This document shows, piece by piece, positions 8,660 to 16,484 of a DNA stretch of 64,000 bases. The stretch's first letter is position 1. Every line of letters begins with the position of its first letter. Under the pieces are notes generated by a model that was given only the letters and a program-made list of their open reading frames with translations, searched no databases and was not told the DNA's origin. Source of the DNA: Shinella lacus (GTDB lineage Bacteria; Pseudomonadota; Alphaproteobacteria; Rhizobiales; Rhizobiaceae); NCBI RefSeq assembly GCF_010994755.1, contig NZ_WHSB02000006.1, positions 310,001 through 374,000 of the forward strand. Reading direction: 5' to 3'. The translations under genes and the position numbers were made by a program.

Positions 8660-9043
8660 GTGCAGACCGAAACCATCCGGATCGTCACCTTCGCCGCTGC
8701 CGCGACGATGACAGCCTTCGCCGCCTTTGCCCACCATGGCTGGACCTGGGCCGAGGAAAAGCAGACCGAACTCACCGGCACCATCCGCACCGTGATGATC
8801 GCGCCGCCGCATCCAGCACTGGAGGTCGAGACGGCCTCGGACGGCGTGTGGAAGGTCGAACTCGGCAATCCGCGCCAGACCGAGCGCTCCGGCTTCGTGG
8901 AAGGCTCGGCGAATCCCGGCGACGAGATCGTCGTGCTCGGCAACCGCTCGCTCGACCAGGACGAGAAGCGCATGAAGGCGGTGCGCATCACCGTCGCGGG
9001 CAAGGTCTTCGATATCTATCCCGACCGCATCGAGACGAACTGA
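8660..9043 (+). CDS. Small secreted protein, DUF6152-like
   Basis: 127-aa protein with a signal peptide (about 1-24, cleavage near AFAHHGW) and a small beta-rich domain. The mature N-terminus HHGWTWAEEKQTELTG is typical of the DUF6152 group, of unknown function. The start is GTG at 8660, preceded by GGAGGA. It sits 12 nt before a four-helix membrane protein and probably forms a two-gene unit with it. The paired histidines at the mature N-terminus could bind metal; this is only a suggestion. Confidence 0.78.
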   Translation: MQTETIRIVTFAAAATMTAFAAFAHHGWTWAEEKQTELTGTIRTVMIAPPHPALEVETASDGVWKVELGNPRQTERSGFVEGSANPGDEIVVLGNRSLDQDEKRMKAVRITVAGKVFDIYPDRIETN

Positions 9044-9055
9044 CAGGCGGCCCGC

Positions 9056-9526
9056 ATGGAGGCGCTCGCCTGGCTCTCGACGACGCCGGTCGCCGCAGCG
9101 CTCAAGGCGTCCGGCACGCTCTATCTCGTCGTCAACGCCGCCCACATCCTGTCGATCGGCCTCATCGTCGGGGCGATCCTGCCGCTCGACCTGCGGCTGA
9201 TCGGCGTGGTCCGCGCAGCGCCCATCGCGGCTATCGGCCCGCTGCTGTCGCGCACCGCGGCAACGGGCATCGTTTTCGCGATCGTGACCGGCCTCTGTCT
9301 TTTCTCCGTCCGGCCGCAGGAATACGCGCAAAACCCGGCCTTCCTGGCCAAGGTCGGGCTCGTCGCACTCGGCATCGCCAATGCCCTCGTCTTGCATCTG
9401 CGCAGCGGGTGGCGCATGGCGATGTCGACGGACAGCGCCACGCCCGCCCTGCGCGTGCAGGCAGCGTTCTCGCTCGTGATCTGGATTGGCGCCGTCCTGG
9501 CGGGGCGCTGGATCGGCTTTATCTGA
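9056..9526 (+). CDS. Four-helix membrane protein of unknown function
   Basis: 156-aa integral membrane protein with about four hydrophobic segments and a histidine in the first (VVNAAHILSIG), reminiscent of small DUF2214/DUF6644-type inner-membrane proteins. It follows the DUF6152-like gene closely, and the pairing suggests a joint envelope role, possibly in metal or redox handling. Function unknown. The 3' end overlaps the convergent gene at 9519 by 8 nt. Confidence 0.75.
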   Translation: MEALAWLSTTPVAAALKASGTLYLVVNAAHILSIGLIVGAILPLDLRLIGVVRAAPIAAIGPLLSRTAATGIVFAIVTGLCLFSVRPQEYAQNPAFLAKVGLVALGIANALVLHLRSGWRMAMSTDSATPALRVQAAFSLVIWIGAVLAGRWIGFI

Positions 9527-9797
9527 TGCCGCGATCGGGGTGTGGCACGAGCCTGCCCCAGCGTTCGTCCCACAGGTCCTCCTCGTCGACGACGACGAGA
9601 TTGCGCGGGTTGACGTCGCCGGCAATCAGCCGTCTGGCGTCGGTCAGCGCTTCCTCGGCGGGAAGCGGAATCGTGTCCTGTGCCTGCGCCGGATCGGTGA
9701 TGAAGGCGCAGGGGCCAGTGATGCCGTGGATCAAGGTGACGACGAGATCGGTCTCCTTGCTGATGTCGATGCGCGAAACCTTTTGGTAGACGGTCAT
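9519..9797 (-). CDS. Hypothetical protein (92 aa)
   Basis: A soluble 92-residue protein I do not recognise, rich in D, E and V, without signal peptide or membrane segment. A good ribosome-binding site (AAGGGGAG) precedes the ATG at 9797. It lies downstream of betA on the same strand, 61 nt away, and could be the last gene of that transcript. No catalytic motif is evident. Confidence 0.62.
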   Translation of the reverse strand: MTVYQKVSRIDISKETDLVVTLIHGITGPCAFITDPAQAQDTIPLPAEEALTDARRLIAGDVNPRNLVVVDEEDLWDERWGRLVPHPDRGIR

Positions 9798-9858
9798 GGG
9801 CTCCCCTTGGAACGGTTGCCCGCCTTAACCCCTTGGAACCGTTCTGGTTCCCAAGTTT

Positions 9859-11511
9859 TTACCGGTCGCTCACCGCAGCGCGCGGGTTGGTCCACGGCTC
9901 CTGGTTGGAGCGCGCCAGCGGTTGCCTGCCAAGGATGTGGTCGGCCGCTTTCTCGCCGGTCATGATCGACGGCGCATTGAGGTTGCCATAGGTGACATGC
10001 GGGAAGATCGAGCTGTCGGCGACCCGCAGCCCATCGACGCCGATCACGCGCGTTTCCGGATCTACCACCGCCATCGGGTCGCTCGCCGCCCCCATGCGGC
10101 AGGTGCCGCAAGGGTGATAGGCGCTCTCCAGATGCTCGCGCAGGAAGGCATCGATCTGCTCGTCCGTCTCGACGCCGGCGCCCGGCTGGATTTCCGGCCC
10201 GCGGAATTCGTCGAAGGCCTTCTGGCCGAAGATCGCGCGCGTCAGCCGTACGCAGTGCCGGAATTTCTCCCAGTCTTCCGCATGGCTCATATAGTTGAAG
10301 CGGATCACCGGATCGGCCATCGCATCGCCGGACCGCAGCGTCACGCTGCCGCGCGACTTCGACAGGTTGAAGCCGACATGCGCCTGGAAGCCGTGGCTCT
10401 TCGCCGCCGCCTTGCCGTCGTAGGAAATCGCGACCGGCAGGAAATGATACTGGATGTCCGGCTGCTTCAGCCCCGGTGCCGAGCGCAGGAAGGCGCAGGC
10501 CTCGAACTGGTTGGAAGCGCCGAGCCCACCCTTGGACAGCAGCCATTGCGCCCCCGCCACCCCCTGCCAGAACCACGGCAACCAGGAATAGAGCGAGACG
10601 GGTTTGGTCGAGACCTGCTGGAAATAGAATTCCATATGGTCCTGCAGATTGGCGCCGACGCCCGGCCGGTCGGCCTTCACCTCGATGCCCATGTCCTTCA
10701 GATGCGCGGCCGGCCCGACGCCGGAGAGCATCAGGAGCTTCGGCGAATTGAAGGAGGAGGCCGACAGGATCACCTCGCGGTTCGCCTTCACCACTTCGAT
10801 CTTGCCATTACGCTCGATCTCGACGCCGGTCGCCCGCCCGTTCTCAATGACGATCTTTCGCGCGAAGCAATGGACCAGCGAAACGTTCGGCCGCTTCATG
10901 GCGGGGCGCAGATAGGCGTTCGCCGCCGACCAGCGCCGGCCATTGTGGATCGTCTGCTCCATCAGGCCGAACCCTTCCTGCTTGGAGCCGTTATAATCCT
11001 CGGTAAGCTCGAACCCCGCCTGCTTGCCCGCCTGGATGAAGGCGTGGAAGAGCGGATTGGTCACCGGCCCGCGCTGCACATGCAGCGGCCCATCCGTGCC
11101 CCGCCAGCCGGTTTCCCCGCCATGCGAGGTCTCCATGCGCTTGTAGTAGGGCAGCACGTCCGCATAGGCCCAGCCCCGCGCGCCAAGCTCTTCCCAGCGG
11201 TTGAAGTCCTCCGCATGGCCCCGCACATAGACCAACCCGTTGATCGACGACGACCCGCCGATCACCTTTCCGCGCGGCGCGGTGATGCGCCGGTTGTTGA
11301 GGTTCGGCTCGGGTTCGGAAAGATAGCCCCAGTTGTACCGCTTCATGCTCATCGGCCAGGCAAGCGCCGCCGGCATCTGGATGAACGGCCCGATATCCGA
11401 CCCGCCATATTCCAGCACCATGACCGTATGCTTGCCATCCTCCGAAAGCCGGTAAGCGAGCGCGGAGCCAGCGGAGCCGGAGCCGACGATGATGTAGTCT
11501 GCGTTCTGCAT
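9859..11511 (-). CDS. betA: Choline dehydrogenase, BetA
   Basis: FAD-dependent GMC-family oxidoreductase (550 aa) oxidising choline to betaine aldehyde at the membrane for glycine betaine synthesis. The dinucleotide-binding motif GSGSAG is at 10-15. GMC signatures [14 protein letters not shown] and the C-terminal active-site stretch [10 protein letters not shown] are present. The start at 11511 gives [12 protein letters not shown]; an upstream in-frame ATG at 11538 would add nine residues. Last catalytic gene of the minus-strand betICBA cluster, 49 nt after betB. Confidence 0.95.
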   Translation of the reverse strand: MQNADYIIVGSGSAGSALAYRLSEDGKHTVMVLEYGGSDIGPFIQMPAALAWPMSMKRYNWGYLSEPEPNLNNRRITAPRGKVIGGSSSINGLVYVRGHAEDFNRWEELGARGWAYADVLPYYKRMETSHGGETGWRGTDGPLHVQRGPVTNPLFHAFIQAGKQAGFELTEDYNGSKQEGFGLMEQTIHNGRRWSAANAYLRPAMKRPNVSLVHCFARKIVIENGRATGVEIERNGKIEVVKANREVILSASSFNSPKLLMLSGVGPAAHLKDMGIEVKADRPGVGANLQDHMEFYFQQVSTKPVSLYSWLPWFWQGVAGAQWLLSKGGLGASNQFEACAFLRSAPGLKQPDIQYHFLPVAISYDGKAAAKSHGFQAHVGFNLSKSRGSVTLRSGDAMADPVIRFNYMSHAEDWEKFRHCVRLTRAIFGQKAFDEFRGPEIQPGAGVETDEQIDAFLREHLESAYHPCGTCRMGAASDPMAVVDPETRVIGVDGLRVADSSIFPHVTYGNLNAPSIMTGEKAADHILGRQPLARSNQEPWTNPRAAVSDR

Positions 11512-11560
11512 GGCGGTCCCCAGCCAGGTTTTGTTCATGCGTTCATCGACGAGCGACCGC

Positions 11561-13024
11561 TCAATACGGCGCCTCGACCTTGCCCATCGAGACGTAGACC
11601 GTCTTCAGCTCGGAATAGTGCTCCAGCGCCGCCAGCGAGTTCTCGCGGCCGAAGCCGGATTGCTTGGAGCCGCCGAAGGGGATTTCCACGGGGGCGAGGT
11701 TGTAGGTGTTGATCCACAGCGTGCCGGCTTCGAGCTGGTCGACGACGCGGTGGGCGCGGGTGATGTCCGATGTGAAGACGCCGCCGGAGAGGCCGAATTC
11801 CGTGGCGTTGCCGCGGGCGATCACCTCGGCCTCATGGTCGAAATCGAGCACGCACATGACGGGGCCGAAGATTTCCTCGCGCGCGATCGTCATCTCGTCC
11901 GTCACGTCGGAAAAGACGGTCGGCTGGATGTAGTAGCCGTCGCCCGAGACGTCATTCGGGATGCCGCCGCCGGTCAGCAGCGTCGCACCCTCCGCCTTGC
12001 CCTTCTCGATATAGTCGAGAACCTTGTCGCGCTGGGCTTTCGAGACCATCGGGCCGAGTTGCGTCGCTTCCTCCATCGGGTCGCCGATCAGGATCTTTTC
12101 CGTGCGCTCCTTGAGACGCGACAGGAACTTGTCCTTGATGCCCTTCTGCACGAAGACGCGGGTGCCGTTCGAGCAGACCTGGCCGGTCGAGTAGAAGTTG
12201 CCGAGCATGGCGCCGCCGATGGCGCTTTCGAGGTCGGCGTCGTCGAAGACGATGAGCGGCGACTTGCCGCCGAGTTCCATCGTGACATGCTTGAGGTCGG
12301 AGGCGGCAGCCCCCGCCACCTTCTTGCCGGTCGGCACGGAGCCGGTCAGCGAGACCTTGGCGACATCCTTGTGGTTGACGAGCAGCGGCCCGGTCGTCCG
12401 GTCCCCTTGGATGACGTTGTAGAGCCCCTTCGGCAGCCCGGCCTCGACGAGGATTTCGGCGATTTTCAGCGCGCCGAGCGGCGTGTTTTCGGACGGTTTG
12501 AACACCATGGCGTTGCCGCAAATGAGAGCAGGCGCGCCCTTCCAGCAGGCGATCTGCTGCGGGTAGTTCCACGCGCCGATGCCGACGCAGACGCCGAGCG
12601 GCACGCGCTTGGTGAAGGCGAAATCCTGGCCGAGCGGGATGTAGTCGCCGTTGAGGCCTGCCGCCGCGATGCCGCCGAAGAATTCGAAGGCGTCGGCGCC
12701 CGAGGTCGGGTCGGCGACGATGGTTTCCTGGATCGGCTTGCCGGTATCGAGCGTTTCGAGTTCCGAAAGCTCGCGGTTGCGCTCGCGCACGATCTCGGCG
12801 GCGCGCTTCAGCACGCGGCCGCGCGCGGTGGGGCTCAGTGCGGCCCATTCCTTCTGCGCGCGCTTGGCGGACGCAATGGCCTTTTCGACGATCGCGGGCG
12901 TCGCGGCGTGGAGCTTCGCGATCACCTCGCCGGTGGCGGGGTAAAGGCTCTCGAAGGACGTGCCGGCGGCGTCTTCCACATACTCGCCGTCGATGAAATG
13001 CGAGGCTTTCGGTTGGGCTCTCAT
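11561..13024 (-). CDS. betB: Betaine aldehyde dehydrogenase, BetB
   Basis: NAD(P)-dependent aldehyde dehydrogenase (487 aa) converting betaine aldehyde to glycine betaine in the cytoplasm. Diagnostic motifs: the [11 protein letters not shown] region, the MELGGKSP segment with the general-base glutamate, and [11 protein letters not shown] with the catalytic cysteine. Full length for the family. One base separates it from the betC stop upstream, indicating tight co-translation within betICBA. Confidence 0.96.
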   Translation of the reverse strand: MRAQPKASHFIDGEYVEDAAGTSFESLYPATGEVIAKLHAATPAIVEKAIASAKRAQKEWAALSPTARGRVLKRAAEIVRERNRELSELETLDTGKPIQETIVADPTSGADAFEFFGGIAAAGLNGDYIPLGQDFAFTKRVPLGVCVGIGAWNYPQQIACWKGAPALICGNAMVFKPSENTPLGALKIAEILVEAGLPKGLYNVIQGDRTTGPLLVNHKDVAKVSLTGSVPTGKKVAGAAASDLKHVTMELGGKSPLIVFDDADLESAIGGAMLGNFYSTGQVCSNGTRVFVQKGIKDKFLSRLKERTEKILIGDPMEEATQLGPMVSKAQRDKVLDYIEKGKAEGATLLTGGGIPNDVSGDGYYIQPTVFSDVTDEMTIAREEIFGPVMCVLDFDHEAEVIARGNATEFGLSGGVFTSDITRAHRVVDQLEAGTLWINTYNLAPVEIPFGGSKQSGFGRENSLAALEHYSELKTVYVSMGKVEAPY

Positions 13025-13025
13025 C

Positions 13026-14555
13026 TTATTCTCCCCGCGGGTAGCGTTTGGATTCCTCGAGATTGTCGAGGTTCATGTGGTTGCGCATGTAGCGCTCGGA
13101 TGCCTTTTGCAGCGGCTGGTGGTCCCAGGGATAATAGGCACCGTTCCTCAGCGCCTCATAGACCACCCAGCGCCGTGCCTGGCTTTCGCGCACGCTCGCA
13201 TCGAACGCCGCCATGTCCCAGCGCGCCTCGCGCATCTGTCTAAAGGCCGTGAGCGTCGTCTTGATGACTGGATTTTCCGAAGTCGCGAGATTGGTCAGCT
13301 CCAGCGGGTCGGCGTCGAGGTCATAGAGCTGTTCCGGGTCGAGCTCGCAGTGGATGTACTTCCACTTGCCCTCGCGGATCGCGACGATCGGCGCATAGGA
13401 GGCTTCCGCCGCATATTCCATCAGCACGGGCGACGTCCGCTCCGCGCCGTTGATGACGGGCACGAGGCTTTCGCCATCCGTCCAGGGCATGATCTCGTCC
13501 ATCGAGATGCCGGCGAGGTCGGCGAGCGTCGGCGTAACGTCGAGATTGGAGGAGGGGGCGAGGTGCAGGCCGGGGGTAACGCCGGGACCGGCCACCATCA
13601 GCGGCACGCGGGCAGAACCCTCGAAGAAGTTCATCTTGAACCACAGGCCGCGCTCGCCCAGCATGTCGCCATGGTCGGAGCAGAACAGGATCAGCGTGTT
13701 GTCCAGCATGCGCGTGCGCGTCAGCGTGTCGACCAACTCGCCGACCTTCTCGTCGAGATAGGATATGTTGGCGAAATAGGCTTGGCGCGAGCGGCGCACG
13801 TTCTCGCCGCTGATGGCGAAGGCGGCATAGTCGCAGGAATGCAGGATGCGCGCGGAATGCGGGTCTTGCTCCTCCAGCATGCCGACCTCCGGCATCAGGT
13901 GTTCGCAATCCTCGTAGAGGTCCCAGAATTTCTTGCGCGCCACATAGGGATCGTGCGGATGGGTGAAGGAGACGGTGACGCACCACGGCCGGCGGTAGAT
14001 ATCGTCATTGTCGCGCGAAAGCTGGTAGAGCTTCTGGTTCGCAAGGAAGGCGACCTCGTCGTCATATTCCATCTGGTTGGTGATCTCGGCGACACCCGCG
14101 CCCGTCACCGAACCCATATTGTGATACCACCAGTCGATGCGCTCGCCCGGCTTGCGGTAGTCCGGCGTCCAGCCGAAATCGGCGGGGTAGATGTCCGTGG
14201 TCAGCCGCTCCTCGAAGCCGTGCAGCTGGTCCGGCCCGACGAAATGCATCTTGCCCGACAGCGCCGTGTAATAGCCGGCGCGGCGCAGGTGGTGGGCGAA
14301 GGTCGGGATGGAGGAGACGTATTCCGCCGCATTGTCGTAGACCCGCGTGCGGCTCGGCAATTGCCCGGCCATGAAGGAGGCGCGGGCGGGGGCGCAGAGC
14401 GGCGAGGACGTGTAGTTGTTGCGAAAGCGCGCCGAACGCGCAGCCAGCGCCTTCATGTGCGGCGCATGCAGCCAGTCCGCCGGGCCATCCGGGAAAAGCT
14501 TCCCGTTGAGCTGGTCGACCATGATGATCAGGATATTCGGCTTGCTGGCGGTCAC
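13026..14555 (-). CDS. betC: Choline-sulfatase, BetC
   Basis: Type I sulfatase (509 aa) hydrolysing choline-O-sulfate to choline and sulfate, feeding BetA. The sulfatase signature [11 protein letters not shown] starts at C54; this cysteine is converted to formylglycine in the family, and position 54 matches Sinorhizobium BetC. Metal-binding aspartates lie in the opening NILIIMVDQ motif and in [12 protein letters not shown]. Presence of betC in the bet operon is characteristic of Rhizobiaceae. Confidence 0.95.
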   Translation of the reverse strand: MTASKPNILIIMVDQLNGKLFPDGPADWLHAPHMKALAARSARFRNNYTSSPLCAPARASFMAGQLPSRTRVYDNAAEYVSSIPTFAHHLRRAGYYTALSGKMHFVGPDQLHGFEERLTTDIYPADFGWTPDYRKPGERIDWWYHNMGSVTGAGVAEITNQMEYDDEVAFLANQKLYQLSRDNDDIYRRPWCVTVSFTHPHDPYVARKKFWDLYEDCEHLMPEVGMLEEQDPHSARILHSCDYAAFAISGENVRRSRQAYFANISYLDEKVGELVDTLTRTRMLDNTLILFCSDHGDMLGERGLWFKMNFFEGSARVPLMVAGPGVTPGLHLAPSSNLDVTPTLADLAGISMDEIMPWTDGESLVPVINGAERTSPVLMEYAAEASYAPIVAIREGKWKYIHCELDPEQLYDLDADPLELTNLATSENPVIKTTLTAFRQMREARWDMAAFDASVRESQARRWVVYEALRNGAYYPWDHQPLQKASERYMRNHMNLDNLEESKRYPRGE

Positions 14556-14600
14556 GGATGGGTCCTTCGAAACAATGCAAGGCGTGGCGTTTGGCAGACT

Positions 14601-15245
14601 TTACCTCCCGCTTGAGGGGGGAGGTCGCCGCGAAGCGGCGGGTGGGGGTGACCCTGCGACAACGCCGGCAGCGGCCAACTGCGCGTTCACATACCCCTCC
14701 GTCAGCGCAATCGACGATTCGATGCTGACCGGCGCGGATTTCAGCCCTTGCCGCAGGTACAGCCCGTCGATCATCGCCGCAGCGCCATCGGCGATGTCGG
14801 AGGCGGTCGTGGCGGGGCAGAGCTGCTTGAGGCTTGCCAGCAGGTTGGAGTTCAGCCGCCGCGCATAGACGACGAGCAGGCGGCGCACCTCTTCCGAGCG
14901 CTGCGCCTCCGAATAGAAGGCGAGCCAGGCGGCGACGGTCTCGGGTGCGAACTGGTGCGCCTGGAAATTGACGCGGATCACCGCCGACAATCTCTCCCGC
15001 GGCGTCGCGGCAGCCTTCAACGCCGCCACGGCATCGGCGCGGAGCTGGCGCAGCAGGCTGCGGATCGTCTCGATGACGAGCTGTTCCTTGGAGCCGAAAT
15101 AGTGGTGGGCGAGTGCGGCCGACACGCCGGCATGGCGGGCGATCTCCGACATGGTGACGGTCAGCGAGCCGTGGTCGCCGACCGCCCTCAGCGTCGCGTC
15201 CACCAGCGCCTTGCGGCGCACCGGCTCCATTCCAACCTTCGGCAT
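14601..15245 (-). CDS. betI: TetR-family choline-responsive repressor, BetI
   Basis: TetR-type regulator (214 aa) that represses bet genes and is released by choline. Helix-turn-helix at about 25-60 (GSLTVTMSEIARHAGVSAAL, then AHHYFGSKEQLV). The BetI ligand domain follows. The start at 15245 (MPKVGMEPVRRKAL) matches the family. The last 17 or so residues (PPPAASRR-rich tail) and the stop codon come from a repeat element at 14603-14651, so the C-terminus is probably a recent extension. First gene of the betICBA operon, 45 nt before betC, with a near-perfect operator 35 bp upstream. Confidence 0.93.
   Translation of the reverse strand: MPKVGMEPVRRKALVDATLRAVGDHGSLTVTMSEIARHAGVSAALAHHYFGSKEQLVIETIRSLLRQLRADAVAALKAAATPRERLSAVIRVNFQAHQFAPETVAAWLAFYSEAQRSEEVRRLLVVYARRLNSNLLASLKQLCPATTASDIADGAAAMIDGLYLRQGLKSAPVSIESSIALTEGYVNAQLAAAGVVAGSPPPAASRRPPPSSGR
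14603..14651. repeat. GC-rich dispersed palindromic element overlapping the betI 3' end
   Basis: Contains a CTCCC-cttga-GGGGGAG palindrome followed by GTCGCCGCGAAGCGGCGGG and GTGGGGGTG, the layout of a dispersed element common in alphaproteobacterial genomes. It encodes the tail and stop of betI. Only this copy of this type is seen in the window. Confidence 0.6.
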
Positions 15246-15279
15246 GTGGTTCCCCTGATTTTCGTCAAGCGTATTTTTA

Positions 15280-15297
15280 ATTGAGTGATCAATCAAT
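15280..15297 (-). promoter_or_regulatory. BetI operator (BetI box)
   Basis: On the minus strand the 18-mer ATTGATTGATCACTCAAT is palindromic at 8 of 9 base pairs and fits the BetI box of the form ATTGA-N8-TCAAT. It is centred about 43 bp upstream of the betI start codon, next to an A/T tract (15301-15310) that could serve as an UP element. It predicts autorepression of betICBA relieved by choline. Confidence 0.8.
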
Positions 15298-15378
15298 AAA
15301 TTTTTTTTTGGCACTATCGGCCCCATCAACGCCGTTTGACAGCAGCCGCAGCCCCGCGTTAGAAATTTCACCGTGGGA

Positions 15379-15431
15379 TGGGGATGGTGCTCCCCGACAA
15401 CCGCCGTTTACCGGCTGATAGCGCCTGCCAG
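15379..15431 (+). ncRNA. Fluoride riboswitch aptamer (crcB motif)
   Basis: The sequence matches the crcB/fluoride motif piece by piece: GGGGATGGTGCTCCCC (15380-15395) with the conserved GATG, an AACCGC segment (15400-15405), a short hairpin, GGCTGATAGCGCC (15413-15425), then CTGCC. The diagnostic pseudoknot can form: GGTGCT (15386-15391) pairs with AGCGCC (15420-15425) over 6 bp. It lies 107 nt before crcB on the same strand. An intrinsic terminator between the two forms the expression platform: fluoride binding should favour read-through. Confidence 0.93.
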
Positions 15432-15474
15432 AACCGGCCAGCAATGGCCGTCGACGGCGGGCGCGTGTTTGGCG

Positions 15475-15495
15475 ACCGCCCGTGGGCGGTTTTTT
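15475..15495 (+). terminator. Attenuator terminator of the fluoride riboswitch
   Basis: Stem ACCGCC/GGCGGT with a 4-nt loop (or a 7-bp stem with a 2-nt loop) followed at once by a run of six T residues, between the aptamer and crcB. Its position identifies it as the on/off element of the riboswitch. Confidence 0.85.
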
Positions 15496-15537
15496 GTTGT
15501 CCGGCTTTCCAGTAGCTGAACCATGAGGGCAACGGAC

Positions 15538-15927
15538 ATGAACTATCTGATCGTCTTTCTCGGCGCGGGCATCGGCGGTGCCGGGCGCCACGGGGTGAAC
15601 GTGCTGTCGGCGCGCCTGTTCGGCACGGGCTTTCCGGCCGGCACGCTCGTCATCAACGTGCTCGGCTGCCTGGTGATGGGACTGATTGCCGGAGCCTTCG
15701 CCTTTCGCGGCCACCTGCCGCAGGAGTTGCGGCTGTTCCTCACCACCGGCATCCTCGGCGGTTTCACCACCTTTTCGGCCTTCTCGCTCGATGCGGCGCT
15801 GCTCTGGGAGCGCGGCGAGGTGGGGCTGGCCGCGCTTTATGTCGGCGCCTCGGTGATTTTTTCGCTGCTTGCTGTGGCGGCGGGGCTTATCCTGTCGCGC
15901 TATATGCTCGCAGGAGGTGCAATGTGA
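15538..15927 (+). CDS. crcB: Fluoride channel, CrcB/Fluc family
   Basis: 129-aa four-helix membrane protein of the Fluc family, which forms dual-topology dimers that let cytoplasmic fluoride out. Family motifs are present: GAGIGGAGRH near the start, INVLGCLVMG, and GGFTTFSAFS, which contains the polar track and phenylalanines of the pore. The start at 15538 gives the usual length; the in-frame ATG at 15523 is less likely. The upstream fluoride riboswitch gives independent support. The stop overlaps the start of the next gene. Confidence 0.95.
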   Translation: MNYLIVFLGAGIGGAGRHGVNVLSARLFGTGFPAGTLVINVLGCLVMGLIAGAFAFRGHLPQELRLFLTTGILGGFTTFSAFSLDAALLWERGEVGLAALYVGASVIFSLLAVAAGLILSRYMLAGGAM

Positions 15928-16361
15928 AGGGGCTTCTCACATCCTGGCAGGTCTGGGCGCTCGGCTCGGCGGTCTTCGCGGCGCTGACGGCGATCTTCGC
16001 CAAGATCGGCATTGCCGAAGTCAATTCCGACTTCGCGACCTTCGTGCGCACCGTGGTTATCCTGCTGGCGCTCGCCCTCATGCTGACGCTCATGGGCAAC
16101 TGGCAGGCGCCGGGCACGGTGCCGGCAAGGAGCTGGATCTTCCTCATTCTCTCGGGCCTGGCGACCGGCGCCTCGTGGCTCTGCTATTTTCGCGCGCTGC
16201 AGATCGGCAAGGCTGCCCAGGTCGCGCCTGTCGACAAGCTGAGCGTTATTCTGGTCGCCGTCTTCGCCGTTCTGTTCCTCGGCGAGCAGCTTTCGCCGGC
16301 CCATTGGCTGGCTGTGGTCATGATTGGCGGCGGGGCCTTGCTGCTGGCTTTGCCTATATGA
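15924..16361 (+). CDS. Single-domain EamA (DMT) permease
   Basis: 145-aa membrane protein with about five hydrophobic segments and one EamA domain (motifs SWLCYFRALQIGKAAQVAPVDKLSV and FLGEQLS). Full DMT exporters have two such domains, so this is a half-size form that may dimerise. The GTG start overlaps the crcB stop by 4 nt (GTGA) behind AGGAGG, so it is translationally coupled to crcB and lies under the same fluoride riboswitch. Substrate unknown. Context invites a role in fluoride or acid stress, but simple operon neighbourhood is an equally good reading. Confidence 0.88.
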   Translation: MKGLLTSWQVWALGSAVFAALTAIFAKIGIAEVNSDFATFVRTVVILLALALMLTLMGNWQAPGTVPARSWIFLILSGLATGASWLCYFRALQIGKAAQVAPVDKLSVILVAVFAVLFLGEQLSPAHWLAVVMIGGGALLLALPI

Positions 16362-16395
16362 GTCGCTCCTTTTTCAACTCCTTGTAGTCATTGAA

Positions 16396-16413
16396 CTTTC
16401 ATCGAACTGTCAC
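16396..16413 (+). promoter_or_regulatory. Pho-box-like site upstream of the EAL/GGDEF gene
   Basis: CTTTCAT-CGAA-CTGTCAC has the 7-4-7 tandem layout of PhoB sites, each half matching CTGTCAT at 6 of 7 positions. A weaker third unit (TAGTCAT) lies 11 bp upstream in the same register. It ends 71 bp before the ATG at 16485. A convincing -10 is not obvious. Confidence 0.5.
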
Positions 16414-16484
16414 ATTACGGAAACGGATTCTTCAGCGATCCCGGAGAACACTTCGTGGCATAAGTTCACGCCTCGGAGCCGCCC

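Noticed and set aside
9798-9858. An imperfect inverted repeat (TTGGAACC...GGTTCCCAA) after betA as a terminator.
   Set aside because: It has a mismatch and no T run in either direction.
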